Positions 7,192 through 15,039 of a stretch of DNA of 20,024 nt are shown in pieces. The notes under the pieces were generated by a model. The model ran no database searches. It saw nothing but the letters and a program-made list of their open reading frames with translations, and had not been told where the DNA came from. The number at the start of each line of letters is the position of its first letter. Within the stretch, counting starts at the first letter, position 1. The position numbers and the translations under genes are program-made. Where the stretch lies: assembly GCA_027296045.1 (NCBI GenBank), contig JAPUJS010000483.1, forward strand, positions 1 to 20,024, given 5' to 3'. This DNA is from a bacterium. Its GTDB lineage: Bacteria > Latescibacterota > UBA2968.

Positions 7192-8172
7192 CTATTTCTG
7201 GGTCGAGAAATACGTCGGTTCCGGTTTCCCGGTCTCCGCCGACTTGTTGGCCGCCAGGGTCACGTCCAAAGACCGGGCGCCGTCCTCAAAATCAGACAAA
7301 ATCTGGGACCCATCCCCTGTGCGCACGGCCTCCATAAACACCTCGTCAATATCTCGCCCCTCGGGCACAGGACCCGGATCGGCCGCCTCATCTGGCGAGA
7401 CAACCATCCCGTCCCGCCCACCGACCGTTACCCGCATATTTTCCAGAATCAGATTAATCCCACTATTCCCCCCGCCCTCTCGAAGTGCGCAACAAGAGCT
7501 CAAGGATCCGACCGCCCCATTTTCAAACCGGAAAGTCAGCGAATACACATCTGGAATATCCAGATTCTCCACATCGGCCATCGTCCGCAACGCATAATAG
7601 GCGTGGACCTCATCAATCTCGCCCACCAGATATCGCAACAAATCCACCTGGTGCGTCGTCTGCTCCACAAGCTGACCGCCCGACTGTTCCATCACCCGCC
7701 ACCAGGGCGTACCGGGCAATCCACCCCACCGATGTGCAACCGCCATCCCGATGGTGCGACCTTCCAAAAATGCCTTGGCCTGCTGCGTCCCTCCAGCGTA
7801 TCGAATCTGATATCCCGCACACGATAACACCCCCGCACCTTTAATTGCATCCATAATTTCAACTGCCTTTTCCATTGTGGGAGCCACCGGTTTTTCCAAA
7901 AACAGGTGAATCCCTTTCTGAGCAGCCAGAATCTCTGCGTCATAATGCGCAAAAGTAGGCACCACCACGTACATCGCCGTCAACTCTTCCTTGTCCAGCA
8001 TCTCGTGATAATCCGTATACGCCGTTCCGCCAAACTCCTCGGTTGCACTTTGAGCCGTTTCCGCATTCACATCACAAATCGCCGCTATCTCCACACCGTC
8101 CATATTGGCCAACGACCGCATATGACTCCGCGCACGCCCACCGGCACCCACAAACCCCACCTGAATTGCCAT
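7192..8172 (-). CDS. Gfo/Idh/MocA family NAD(P)-dependent oxidoreductase
   Basis: A 326-residue cytosolic oxidoreductase of the glucose-fructose oxidoreductase / inositol dehydrogenase / MocA family; members oxidise or reduce sugar or polyol hydroxyls with NAD(P). The N-terminal Rossmann motif is GFVGAGGRARSH (6-17), the acidic residue after strand 2 is in ICDVN, and the family EKP motif is at 93-95. The C-terminal catalytic segment GGQLVEQTTHQVDLLR supplies His174 and Asp177. The ATG at 8172 has GGGAG six bases upstream. It is the last gene of a minus-strand run behind three PhyH-type dioxygenase genes and ends at a long terminator, so it probably acts on the same small molecule or is co-expressed. 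The substrate is not predictable. Confidence 0.93.
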   Translation of the reverse strand: MAIQVGFVGAGGRARSHMRSLANMDGVEIAAICDVNAETAQSATEEFGGTAYTDYHEMLDKEELTAMYVVVPTFAHYDAEILAAQKGIHLFLEKPVAPTMEKAVEIMDAIKGAGVLSCAGYQIRYAGGTQQAKAFLEGRTIGMAVAHRWGGLPGTPWWRVMEQSGGQLVEQTTHQVDLLRYLVGEIDEVHAYYALRTMADVENLDIPDVYSLTFRFENGAVGSLSSCCALREGGGNSGINLILENMRVTVGGRDGMVVSPDEAADPGPVPEGRDIDEVFMEAVRTGDGSQILSDFEDGARSLDVTLAANKSAETGKPEPTYFSTQK

Positions 8173-8191
8173 AACAATCTCCCTCTATCAA

Positions 8192-8218
8192 AAATGTAAG
8201 CACGCTTTTGCAAAGCGC
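8192..8218 (-). terminator. Weak hairpin between PhyH gene and oxidoreductase gene
   Basis: On the minus strand CGCTTT and AAAGCG (8212-8217 and 8203-8208) form a 6-bp stem, plus a G.U pair, around a GCA loop. A run of five T follows about 8 bases later. The gap before the T-run is too long for a standard terminator, so this may be a weak terminator or a processing hairpin between two cotranscribed genes. Confidence 0.25.
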
Positions 8219-8266
8219 CCGCCCATGGTCCGTATCATCAAACGATTATTCCGTTCCCCTGTCGAG

Positions 8267-9079
8267 TCAATAATCGACTTGCAAAGCTCGCCACCGATCA
8301 TAAGGCACCTGCATCTCTTCGGGCAAAGCATCTCTCACATTGTTGGCCAATAACCAGCGCAAGCGGGGATCCACATCCTTTGGCGTTCCCTCTTCCGAAT
8401 GCTTGCTCCAGCTGCACGACAGCGTGAGCCGCTCCACATCTTTTTTCATCACCCCGCGATGGATGATCTTCCCATTCCAGAACGCCGCCTGCCCCGCCTT
8501 CAAAGGAATGGCATACTGCCCCGAAATATCCTCGTTTCGAACCTCGGCCTCGGTCAAGCACTGAAGCTCGTGCGGCGTCCGATAACGCCGATGGCTCCCC
8601 GGCACCACCATCAAACACGCATCATCCACCAGGGCCAGGTGCCAGCGCAACCCGTTCATCGGGGCGTCCGGATTCAGCAATTCTAATTCTTCTTCCTCCC
8701 CCATCTCTGCCTTTGTCCGAACCGAATCCCGATGCCATCCAAACCCATAGTCATCGTCGTAGGGATTGGTAAAAATCAACACACCACCCAGTCTCAATTC
8801 ATCGCCCAAAATGGGTTGAACATATTTCATCACCGGATCGGTCAGCAGATAGTCTGCAAAATCCGGCTCCCCAATTTCCGGTGCAAACAATCCCCGAATC
8901 GCCCACGGTTCACCCGGACCTGCCCAGTGGGTATAAATATCAACCTCTCCCACCCGCACCTTCTGCTTCACCCGCTTGGCCGCTTCCAGCAAACGCGCCA
9001 GCATATCCGGATCGACCACGTCGTCCACGATCACGAACCCCTCGGTTCGGTAGTGATCCAGTTGTTTGTCTGTAAACAT
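8267..9079 (-). CDS. Phytanoyl-CoA dioxygenase (PhyH) family, single domain
   Basis: A 270-residue Fe(II)/2-oxoglutarate-dependent oxygenase of the PhyH family. The facial triad appears intact: His116 and Asp118 in GFGWHRDS, and distal His207 in GKIIHRG. Arg217 in ERLTLSCSWS is a candidate 2-oxoglutarate-binding residue. Length is normal for a single-domain member. I start it at the ATG at 9079 (MFTDKQLDHYRTEGF), a typical PhyH N-terminus preceded by GGTAGG. An in-frame extension to 9151 would translate a palindromic GC-rich element (PPSFQEGG) and is unlikely. The C-terminal tail, ending ALPEEMQVPYDRWRALQVDY, is repeated in a gene relic just upstream. Its place in a PhyH array before a Gfo/Idh/MocA oxidoreductase suggests a shared pathway; the substrate is unknown. 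Confidence 0.93.
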   Translation of the reverse strand: MFTDKQLDHYRTEGFVIVDDVVDPDMLARLLEAAKRVKQKVRVGEVDIYTHWAGPGEPWAIRGLFAPEIGEPDFADYLLTDPVMKYVQPILGDELRLGGVLIFTNPYDDDYGFGWHRDSVRTKAEMGEEEELELLNPDAPMNGLRWHLALVDDACLMVVPGSHRRYRTPHELQCLTEAEVRNEDISGQYAIPLKAGQAAFWNGKIIHRGVMKKDVERLTLSCSWSKHSEEGTPKDVDPRLRWLLANNVRDALPEEMQVPYDRWRALQVDY

Positions 9080-9095
9080 ACGACCTACCCCCCGG

Positions 9096-9118
9096 CCCCC
9101 TTCCTGGAAGGAAGGGGG
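9096..9118. repeat. GC-rich palindrome upstream of the PhyH gene
   Basis: CCCCCTTCC (9096-9104) and GGAAGGGGG (9110-9118) form a perfect 9-bp stem with a five-base loop, 17 bases before the ATG at 9079. No T-tract follows on either strand. It could be a dispersed palindromic repeat or a leader hairpin affecting translation of the PhyH gene. Confidence 0.6.
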
Positions 9119-9168
9119 AGAAGACCTGCGATTACGTGTTTGGAATGTCAAAATTCATCCGTGTGCAG

Positions 9169-9279
9169 CTAATAATCAATCTGAAGCAACCGCCACCGAT
9201 CGTAGGGCGTGTGCATTGCCTCGGGCAAGGCATTCCGAACGCGTTCGTCCAGTTGCCATCGGTGACGCGGATCCACCTC
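9169..9279 (-). pseudogene. Relic: C-terminal tail of a lost PhyH dioxygenase
   Basis: The minus strand here encodes 36 residues plus a TAG stop, ending ALPEAMHTPYDRWRLLQIDY. This aligns without gaps to the C-terminus of the single-domain PhyH protein encoded at 8267-9079, with 24 of 35 residues identical by hand count. There is no start codon or catalytic part of its own. It begins at the codon directly after the TAG (9280-9282) of the larger PhyH gene and continues in the same frame. It is either a leftover of a deleted tandem copy or an ancestral extension of the upstream gene cut off by the stop. The good preservation suggests a recent event, or readthrough. Confidence 0.85.
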
Positions 9280-11025
9280 CTATTTTTTGTCCAACGGACC
9301 CTTCGGTGTTTCCCCGCTGTAAAGCGTACTGCCCCGTTCATACGACACGTCTACAACCCCATCATCAATCCGCAACCGGGGCACATTATTTCCAAACACA
9401 TCCCGGTCGGGTCCGCGCATCACAGCCAGCTGCGCGTCCGTCATCCCCTCGACCAGGTCGCCCCAGCGATTTTCCGGCTGCACCAACTCGCCGCCGCTGC
9501 GATTGAAACTCCGGGAGGAATATTTAATCAGAATCCCGCGCCTGTCCAGATCCCCCGTCCAGGCAAACGTACCGTGGGAGGTGGACCCGTCCATGAAAAA
9601 GAGCACATCGCCCGCCTTCATCCCGATGTGTTTTACCAGCCCCATGTGGTCGTCGCACGTTGTCACGCCCGGGGGTACCGGATAATTGGCCTTGTGGGAG
9701 CCGGGCAGACAGGCAAACCCGCCGTCCTCCTCATGCACATCCCGGAGTTGCCACGTTGCCGTTACCGCCTGACAATAACTCCGTCCGTTCTGATACATAT
9801 GCTGGCGCGATGGATTAATCGGTTCGCCATTGTTGTGCTGCGCGTGTCCGGAAGTCCCCTTCACCGCGCAAAAAGCCGTAGCGCCGCCCATCCGACCGCC
9901 GCTGCCGCCCATCCAGTTCAGCCGGTGTTCGACCACCCGGTGGGCCACCATCTTTCGGAAGGGATCACAATAGGGCTCGGGCAAACTCAGCAGGCCGCTC
10001 AGGGTCGGACGCCCCGTGCCGACCAGGCTTTTTGATCCACCCGATAATTCCGAGCCCACCCGGATCTGGTCTTCAAACTTATCCACGGCCTCGTTTGCCG
10101 CAGCCAGCCAGTCCTCATCCATCACACCCCGCAATACCAGATAGCCCTTCAAATCCCAGAAATAGAACTCGTTATAGTCAATATTGGAGTCCAGATCCAG
10201 CTTATAAATCGACGGATGGAAAATCTGTTGCGCATTGTCCAACTGCACGTTCTCCCCATCCGTCACAACTGTTGGCGGTGGCGTCGAATCCCGATACCCC
10301 GGCTTGTAAAGCGCGGCCCTCTGTTCTGGACTCAGCTCCGCGTGCCATTCCGGACGGGGTTCTGCTTCGGCCTTCGGACCCGTCCCTGCCGTCCGAATCA
10401 CCCCGCGTCCCACATATTCATAGCTCAAAAGTCGGCGGGGTTCTCCCCCACGCCAGGGACGAACCCCTTGCAATACCGACAACCCGACCATCAGCAGATC
10501 CCCCGCTTTCAGCACAGGCTGCTCGGCCAGATCCATATCATCTTCGCCTGTCAGCACGCCCTCCGGAGTTTCCACATTGCTCTTGTGGCTTTGTGACACC
10601 ACGACAAACCCGCCGTCCCCTTCATCGACATCCTCAAGCACCCAAATGACGCGCACTCCTTCACTGTACCGCCGTCCATTTTGATGGTAATATGCAATGC
10701 CTGGATCTCGGGGCTCATTCCCACCTGCCAGAAGTCCCCCTACCGTCTCCGGTCGACTTCCCAGCAATTCGGGCTCCGTATCCAGCCGAAATCCCGGCCC
10801 CACAATCTGATTCAAGTACCACACCAACTGCGGGTTCACCAGCAAATCTCGAAACGGATCTCGCAACCCTTCCGACCATCCTAGCATCCCCTCCGTCTCA
10901 CCGGCCTCATCCAGCGCCTTGTTCAACGCCTCCACCTCACCCCGGTTCAACACCCCCGGAACATGCAAAAACCCGGACACATCGAATGCATAATTTTCTT
11001 CATTGCTCATCTGTTCCCGATCCAT
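9280..11025 (-). CDS. Double-domain PhyH-like dioxygenase, copy B
   Basis: A 581-residue protein made of two PhyH-like domains (about residues 12-245 and 286-515) offset by about 297 residues. The C-terminal domain has HNNGEP at 397-402, the position where PhyH proteins carry HxD, a distal His484 in TSHGTFAW, and Arg495/496 before GILIKYSS. Asn399 stands where the acidic iron ligand is expected. In the N-terminal domain the positions aligned with His397 and His484 are Ala100 and Gln186, so it is probably not catalytic. Both share QNGR and (G/E)DGGF(V/A) blocks. The ATG at 11025 (MDREQMSNEENYAF) is preferred over an upstream extension because the paralog at 11123-12904 starts identically and GGGGGT precedes it. 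The downstream reading frame continues past the TAG into the PhyH relic. Substrate unknown. Confidence 0.88.
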   Translation of the reverse strand: MDREQMSNEENYAFDVSGFLHVPGVLNRGEVEALNKALDEAGETEGMLGWSEGLRDPFRDLLVNPQLVWYLNQIVGPGFRLDTEPELLGSRPETVGGLLAGGNEPRDPGIAYYHQNGRRYSEGVRVIWVLEDVDEGDGGFVVVSQSHKSNVETPEGVLTGEDDMDLAEQPVLKAGDLLMVGLSVLQGVRPWRGGEPRRLLSYEYVGRGVIRTAGTGPKAEAEPRPEWHAELSPEQRAALYKPGYRDSTPPPTVVTDGENVQLDNAQQIFHPSIYKLDLDSNIDYNEFYFWDLKGYLVLRGVMDEDWLAAANEAVDKFEDQIRVGSELSGGSKSLVGTGRPTLSGLLSLPEPYCDPFRKMVAHRVVEHRLNWMGGSGGRMGGATAFCAVKGTSGHAQHNNGEPINPSRQHMYQNGRSYCQAVTATWQLRDVHEEDGGFACLPGSHKANYPVPPGVTTCDDHMGLVKHIGMKAGDVLFFMDGSTSHGTFAWTGDLDRRGILIKYSSRSFNRSGGELVQPENRWGDLVEGMTDAQLAVMRGPDRDVFGNNVPRLRIDDGVVDVSYERGSTLYSGETPKGPLDKK

Positions 11026-11122
11026 CTGTACCCCCTGTTCTGGAAGGTTAAAAATCGCGCAGAAAACATGGACCCATCTATTCCGAAAGCCAGGCAAAAA
11101 TTAAGCAGGTATATCAAAACCT

Positions 11123-12904
11123 TCAGACACCTTGACCCTCCTCCTCCGTCCGTTCTTTCATCTCATCGACCACAGGCCGGGTCGGCGCTTCGCCGCTGTA
11201 AAGCGTACTGCCCCGTTCATAAGACACCGTCACCTCTCCGTCTGCCACCTCCAGACGCGGCACATTGTGTTCCCGGGCATCCCGGTCGGGCCCTCGCATC
11301 ACCGCCAGTTGCGCATCGCTCATCCCTTCTACCAGATCTCCCCAGCGATTCCAGGGCTGCACCATCTCGCCTCCACTCCGGTTGAAATTTCGCGAGGAAT
11401 ACTTGATCAAAATCCCCCGCCTCGGAATCGGATTCTTCCAGGCCGTTGCTCCGTGCGTGAGGGCACCGTCTGCAAAAAACGCCACATCCCCCGCCTTCAT
11501 CACCAGTTGTTTCACCAGCCCCATATCATCGTTGCAGGTTCGAATGCCCGGAGGCATCGGATAAAACGCTTTGTGGGTGCCCGGCACACAGGCAAACCCA
11601 CCCAACCTCGGCGCCACATCTCTAAGCTGCCAGGTCGCCGTTACCGCCTGGTGGTAACTCCGTCCGTTCTGAAACCCATACCCCATATGCAGATGCAGCG
11701 GTTCGCCGTTGTTGTGCAACGAATGCCCCGAACTACCCTGCACGGAACAAAACGCCGTGGGTCCCCCCGTGCGGCCCCCGCTGGCACCCATCCAGTTCAA
11801 ACGGTGTTCAATCACCGGATGCGCCATCATCCGACAAAACGGCTCGTTATACGGCTCAGGTAATTCCAGAAGCCCGCCCAATGTCGGCCGCCCCGTGCCT
11901 GCCAGGCTTTTCGACCCACCCGACAGTTCCCTGCCCACCACAATCCGGTCTTCAAATTTATCCACGGCCTCGTTTGCCGCCGCCAGCCAATCTTCATCCA
12001 TCACGCCTCGAAGAATCAGATAGCCGTTCAAATCCCAGAAATAAAATTCCTTGAAATCAATCCCGGAGTCCGGATCCAGCTTGTATATCGACGGATGAAA
12101 TACCTTCCTGGATGCATCCAGCTTCACGGTCTTCCCATCCGTGACATTCGTCGGCGGGGGTGTTGTAGACGCATATCCTGGCTTGTAAAGAGACGCTCGC
12201 TGCTCGGCTGTCATCTCCAAATGCCATTGAGGCGATGGATCTTCTTCCACCTTCGGTCCTGTCCCGGCAGATGAAATCACCCCTCTGCCCACATACTCAT
12301 GACTCAACAGCCGTTGAGGATCTTTTCCCTGCCAGGCACGCATCCCCTGAAGCGCACTGCCTGCCACCAGAAAAAGATCTCCTGCCTTGAGCACGGGTTG
12401 AAACGTCAACCCCATATCATCTTTGCCTGTAGCCACGTCCTCTGGCGTCTCCACGTTTGCCTTGTGCGTATACGGCACCATTACAAACCCGCCATCCCCT
12501 TCATTCACATCGCAAAGCGCCCAGATCACCCGCACGGCCTGGCAATACCGGCGACCGTTCTGGTAGTAATACGCACGCCCGGGATTTCGCGGTTCATTGC
12601 CCCCCACCAGAGGCGCGCTTATATCGCAGGTCTCGTCGCATAAAATCTCTGGCTCTCGATCCAGCCGAAAGCCAAACCCAATAATCTGATTGAGATACCA
12701 CACCAGCTGGGGATGCACCAGAAGATCTCGAAATAGACCCCGTCCGGGCGACGTCCCGCCCAGCAAGCCGTCGAATCGGCCGGCCTCATCGATAGCTTTG
12801 TTGAGGGCTGCCACCGCACCCCGGGTCAGAACCCCCGGAACGTGCAGGTATCCCGCGATATCAAAAGCGTAATTCTCTTCATTGCTCATGGCTTCCCGGT
12901 CCAT
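11123..12904 (-). CDS. Double-domain PhyH-like dioxygenase, copy A
   Basis: A 593-residue paralog of the next gene downstream, collinear without gaps to about residue 573 and roughly two thirds identical by eye, so the pair arose by tandem duplication. Again two PhyH-like domains: the C-terminal one has HNNGEP (His397, Asn399), His484 in LTHGATAW and RRGILIKYSS; the N-terminal one has Val100 and Gln186 at the aligned ligand positions and is likely structural or regulatory. The C-terminus diverges into a charged tail (MKERTEEEGQGV) absent from copy B. The ATG at 12904 has GGAGGT five bases upstream, a strong site. It is the first gene of the PhyH-PhyH-PhyH-oxidoreductase run; the 97-nt gap to copy B shows no terminator. 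Biochemical role unknown beyond the PhyH fold. Confidence 0.9.
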   Translation of the reverse strand: MDREAMSNEENYAFDIAGYLHVPGVLTRGAVAALNKAIDEAGRFDGLLGGTSPGRGLFRDLLVHPQLVWYLNQIIGFGFRLDREPEILCDETCDISAPLVGGNEPRNPGRAYYYQNGRRYCQAVRVIWALCDVNEGDGGFVMVPYTHKANVETPEDVATGKDDMGLTFQPVLKAGDLFLVAGSALQGMRAWQGKDPQRLLSHEYVGRGVISSAGTGPKVEEDPSPQWHLEMTAEQRASLYKPGYASTTPPPTNVTDGKTVKLDASRKVFHPSIYKLDPDSGIDFKEFYFWDLNGYLILRGVMDEDWLAAANEAVDKFEDRIVVGRELSGGSKSLAGTGRPTLGGLLELPEPYNEPFCRMMAHPVIEHRLNWMGASGGRTGGPTAFCSVQGSSGHSLHNNGEPLHLHMGYGFQNGRSYHQAVTATWQLRDVAPRLGGFACVPGTHKAFYPMPPGIRTCNDDMGLVKQLVMKAGDVAFFADGALTHGATAWKNPIPRRGILIKYSSRNFNRSGGEMVQPWNRWGDLVEGMSDAQLAVMRGPDRDAREHNVPRLEVADGEVTVSYERGSTLYSGEAPTRPVVDEMKERTEEEGQGV

Positions 12905-13041
12905 CGGTGACCTCCTGGTCTTTGTGTTGGTGATGCGCTACTCTTTGCCAAAATATTAGGAACACTCCTTCAACAAACCAAGAAAAATAAATTTGCATCG
13001 CCTATTCAGAAATCTCCACCACATAAATATTGCCGCTGCCT

Positions 13042-15000
13042 CTACCATCCGTGCGCCCAGTGCCCCGATCCTGGAAACCAGATCGCGTCCACCACGCTGG
13101 AGGTGCCCACACCCACAAGATAGCCCACCACAACCCCGTACCAAAATGGCAGCGACCGCCGGTAGAGACCCACACCCCCGAACCGCAGCGTCAGGCTCTT
13201 GACAAGCCAGACCAGAAAAATTGCAAACCCGTACGTATGGTGCGGAAAGGCCAGCCCCACGGGGTGAATCGGCCACGAAGCAAATCGGGCGCTCAGTAAC
13301 GTCAGCAACCCGGCCTCCCCCACTCCGAAGAGCCACACCAAAAGCTTCTGAGGGTCAAAATACGTGGGCTCCGTCCCCTCGATGAGGCCCACCTGGCCCA
13401 GCATCACCGTCCAGTCGTACATGTAGGCGGCGTTCAGCCCGCCCTCTGTGTAACACAAATAAAGCTGGGCCCCGCAGGAAACCAGATAGGCCACAAGCAG
13501 GGCGCCCGGCAGGGCAACCACCACCAGGAAACGGCGTCCGAGCCCCTGCTGCAGCAGCCGAAAAAAATGCGGAATCGCCGGAATCGACAGCATCCGTCCC
13601 GAATGCGCAGCCAGCCCGCCCCGGTTCACCACCATAATCCCCGTCAGGTCGCTCGCGGTGAAATTGGCCGTGCCCAGAAGCGCCTTCATCACCGGCCCCC
13701 CCTTCTGGCCCTGCGGCGACAGGAACACAAACCCCGTTGCCGCCGAATACTTGGCCACACCGACGTAGATCACAAACAGCAGTAAAAGCTGCAGCAGTGC
13801 GGCCACAAGCCCGATCCCCATGCCCATCATCCAGCCCAGCAGAAAGACAAATGCAGCCAGAAACCCCAGCCAGGCCGTGCGGTAGGACACCGGTGCCCCG
13901 TCGTCTTCCGAGCGCAACCCCGAAATCGCCTTTCTGAACGTCTCCTTCAAATGCCCCCGGGCCACCCACACCGACCAGACCACCAGGAAAAAGAGCGCCC
14001 CGTGCGCCTCCAGCATCCGGATCTCCCCGGAGGCGGCCGCCTGCCCCTGCAGGCCCACCGTGAACCCCGTCCGGTTTATCAGGGCCTGCTTGAACACATT
14101 TACGACAAAAAACACCCAAAAACTCAGCAGGATGTTCAGCGGGCACAGGTAGGACAGCCCCATTAAAAGCGGCTGCACCCGCAGATAGAGCGTGGGAAAG
14201 TCCCGGCCGATGAAGACCGCCTTGGTCAGGTAGTGGTCGTAGACCGTAATCCGGGGCAACGAGAGCACAAAATACCCTGCAATATTCCAGAAAAGCACGG
14301 CCCCCGTGCAGGCAAACCCCGCCCAGAAGGCCCACTGCCTGAACACGGCGGGCAGCCGACTCCCCGGTTCCTCCCGCAACAACTCCAGGGGCACCGTAGC
14401 CAGAGGAAAGGTCAGCCGCTCGTGCTCCAGCCACTGCTTGTAAAACAGCACGCTGGCAAAAAACCCGGCCATGACCAGGGCCAGCGTCCCTGCAAACCAC
14501 CAGAACAGCGGCACGGTCCAGTGGTCCCAGGGGATCGCCTCCCCGGGCCCCAGCCCCGAATACAGTCTTTCCACCGCCCAGGTGCCCCGGTCAAAAAACA
14601 GCCACCGGGGCATGTAGGGCCCCACCACCTCCCAGAACCGGTTCTCGGGCGAGGAGAACGCCGCCGGCGCCGAAATATCCGTAATCAAATAGCCCCCCCA
14701 GCCCACCGCCGGCGCTGTGCCCACCATCCACACCATCCCGAAAATCCCCATCACCTCGGTGCGGGACAGCGCCCATTGAGGCACGACCAGCTTTAAGACC
14801 GTGTTGATCCCGATCCACAACACCAGCGGCAGCAACGTTGTGATGGGCAGAAAGCTCTTCATCAGATTTCGCCCGAAATACGTCGCATACAGGCACATCC
14901 CGGCAATCGTCAAAAGGCCCAGCACAAACGCCCGGAGCGTCAGTCGCTCCCGGACGGGAGCCGCGTCAAGAACCGCTTCATGTTGAGAGGAAATAGCCAT
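13042..15000 (-). CDS. Polytopic membrane protein, DUF6785/DUF6784 type
   Basis: A 652-residue inner-membrane protein with about a dozen hydrophobic segments, for example near residues 23-45, 52-72, 82-108, 170-200, 230-255, 280-312, 375-420 and several to the end. The N-terminal half has LEHERLTFPLATVPLELLREE after membrane segments. The C-terminal half has SWPIHPVGLAFPHHTYGFA, WLVKSLTLRFGGVGLYRR and PFWYGVVVGYLVG. These blocks match my memory of the DUF6785/DUF6784 family of Planctomycetes, Armatimonadetes and related groups, which may be distantly related to oligopeptide (OPT) transporters. No function is established. The ATG at 15000 has only a weak purine-rich site (GGAACGG). It follows the synthase-like gene by 39 nt on the same strand, suggesting one operon, and is GC-rich like its right-hand neighbours. 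Confidence 0.8.
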   Translation of the reverse strand: MAISSQHEAVLDAAPVRERLTLRAFVLGLLTIAGMCLYATYFGRNLMKSFLPITTLLPLVLWIGINTVLKLVVPQWALSRTEVMGIFGMVWMVGTAPAVGWGGYLITDISAPAAFSSPENRFWEVVGPYMPRWLFFDRGTWAVERLYSGLGPGEAIPWDHWTVPLFWWFAGTLALVMAGFFASVLFYKQWLEHERLTFPLATVPLELLREEPGSRLPAVFRQWAFWAGFACTGAVLFWNIAGYFVLSLPRITVYDHYLTKAVFIGRDFPTLYLRVQPLLMGLSYLCPLNILLSFWVFFVVNVFKQALINRTGFTVGLQGQAAASGEIRMLEAHGALFFLVVWSVWVARGHLKETFRKAISGLRSEDDGAPVSYRTAWLGFLAAFVFLLGWMMGMGIGLVAALLQLLLLFVIYVGVAKYSAATGFVFLSPQGQKGGPVMKALLGTANFTASDLTGIMVVNRGGLAAHSGRMLSIPAIPHFFRLLQQGLGRRFLVVVALPGALLVAYLVSCGAQLYLCYTEGGLNAAYMYDWTVMLGQVGLIEGTEPTYFDPQKLLVWLFGVGEAGLLTLLSARFASWPIHPVGLAFPHHTYGFAIFLVWLVKSLTLRFGGVGLYRRSLPFWYGVVVGYLVGVGTSSVVDAIWFPGSGHWAHGW

Positions 15001-15039
15001 ACCGTTCCATTCCAGGTTATACCGGACTCAGCACCCCTT

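Noticed and set aside
9080..9151. N-terminal extension of the single-domain PhyH protein
   Set aside because: The extra 24 residues translate the GC-rich palindrome and lack family similarity; the ATG at 9079 begins a typical PhyH N-terminus.
11026..11097. N-terminal extension of double-domain PhyH copy B
   Set aside because: The paralog starts exactly at MDRE with a strong ribosome site, and the extension has no counterpart there.
13355..14500. 381-codon minus-strand frame inside the DUF6785-type gene
   Set aside because: It is a shifted frame of the membrane-protein gene, Gly/Ala/Arg-rich and without membrane segments or motifs.
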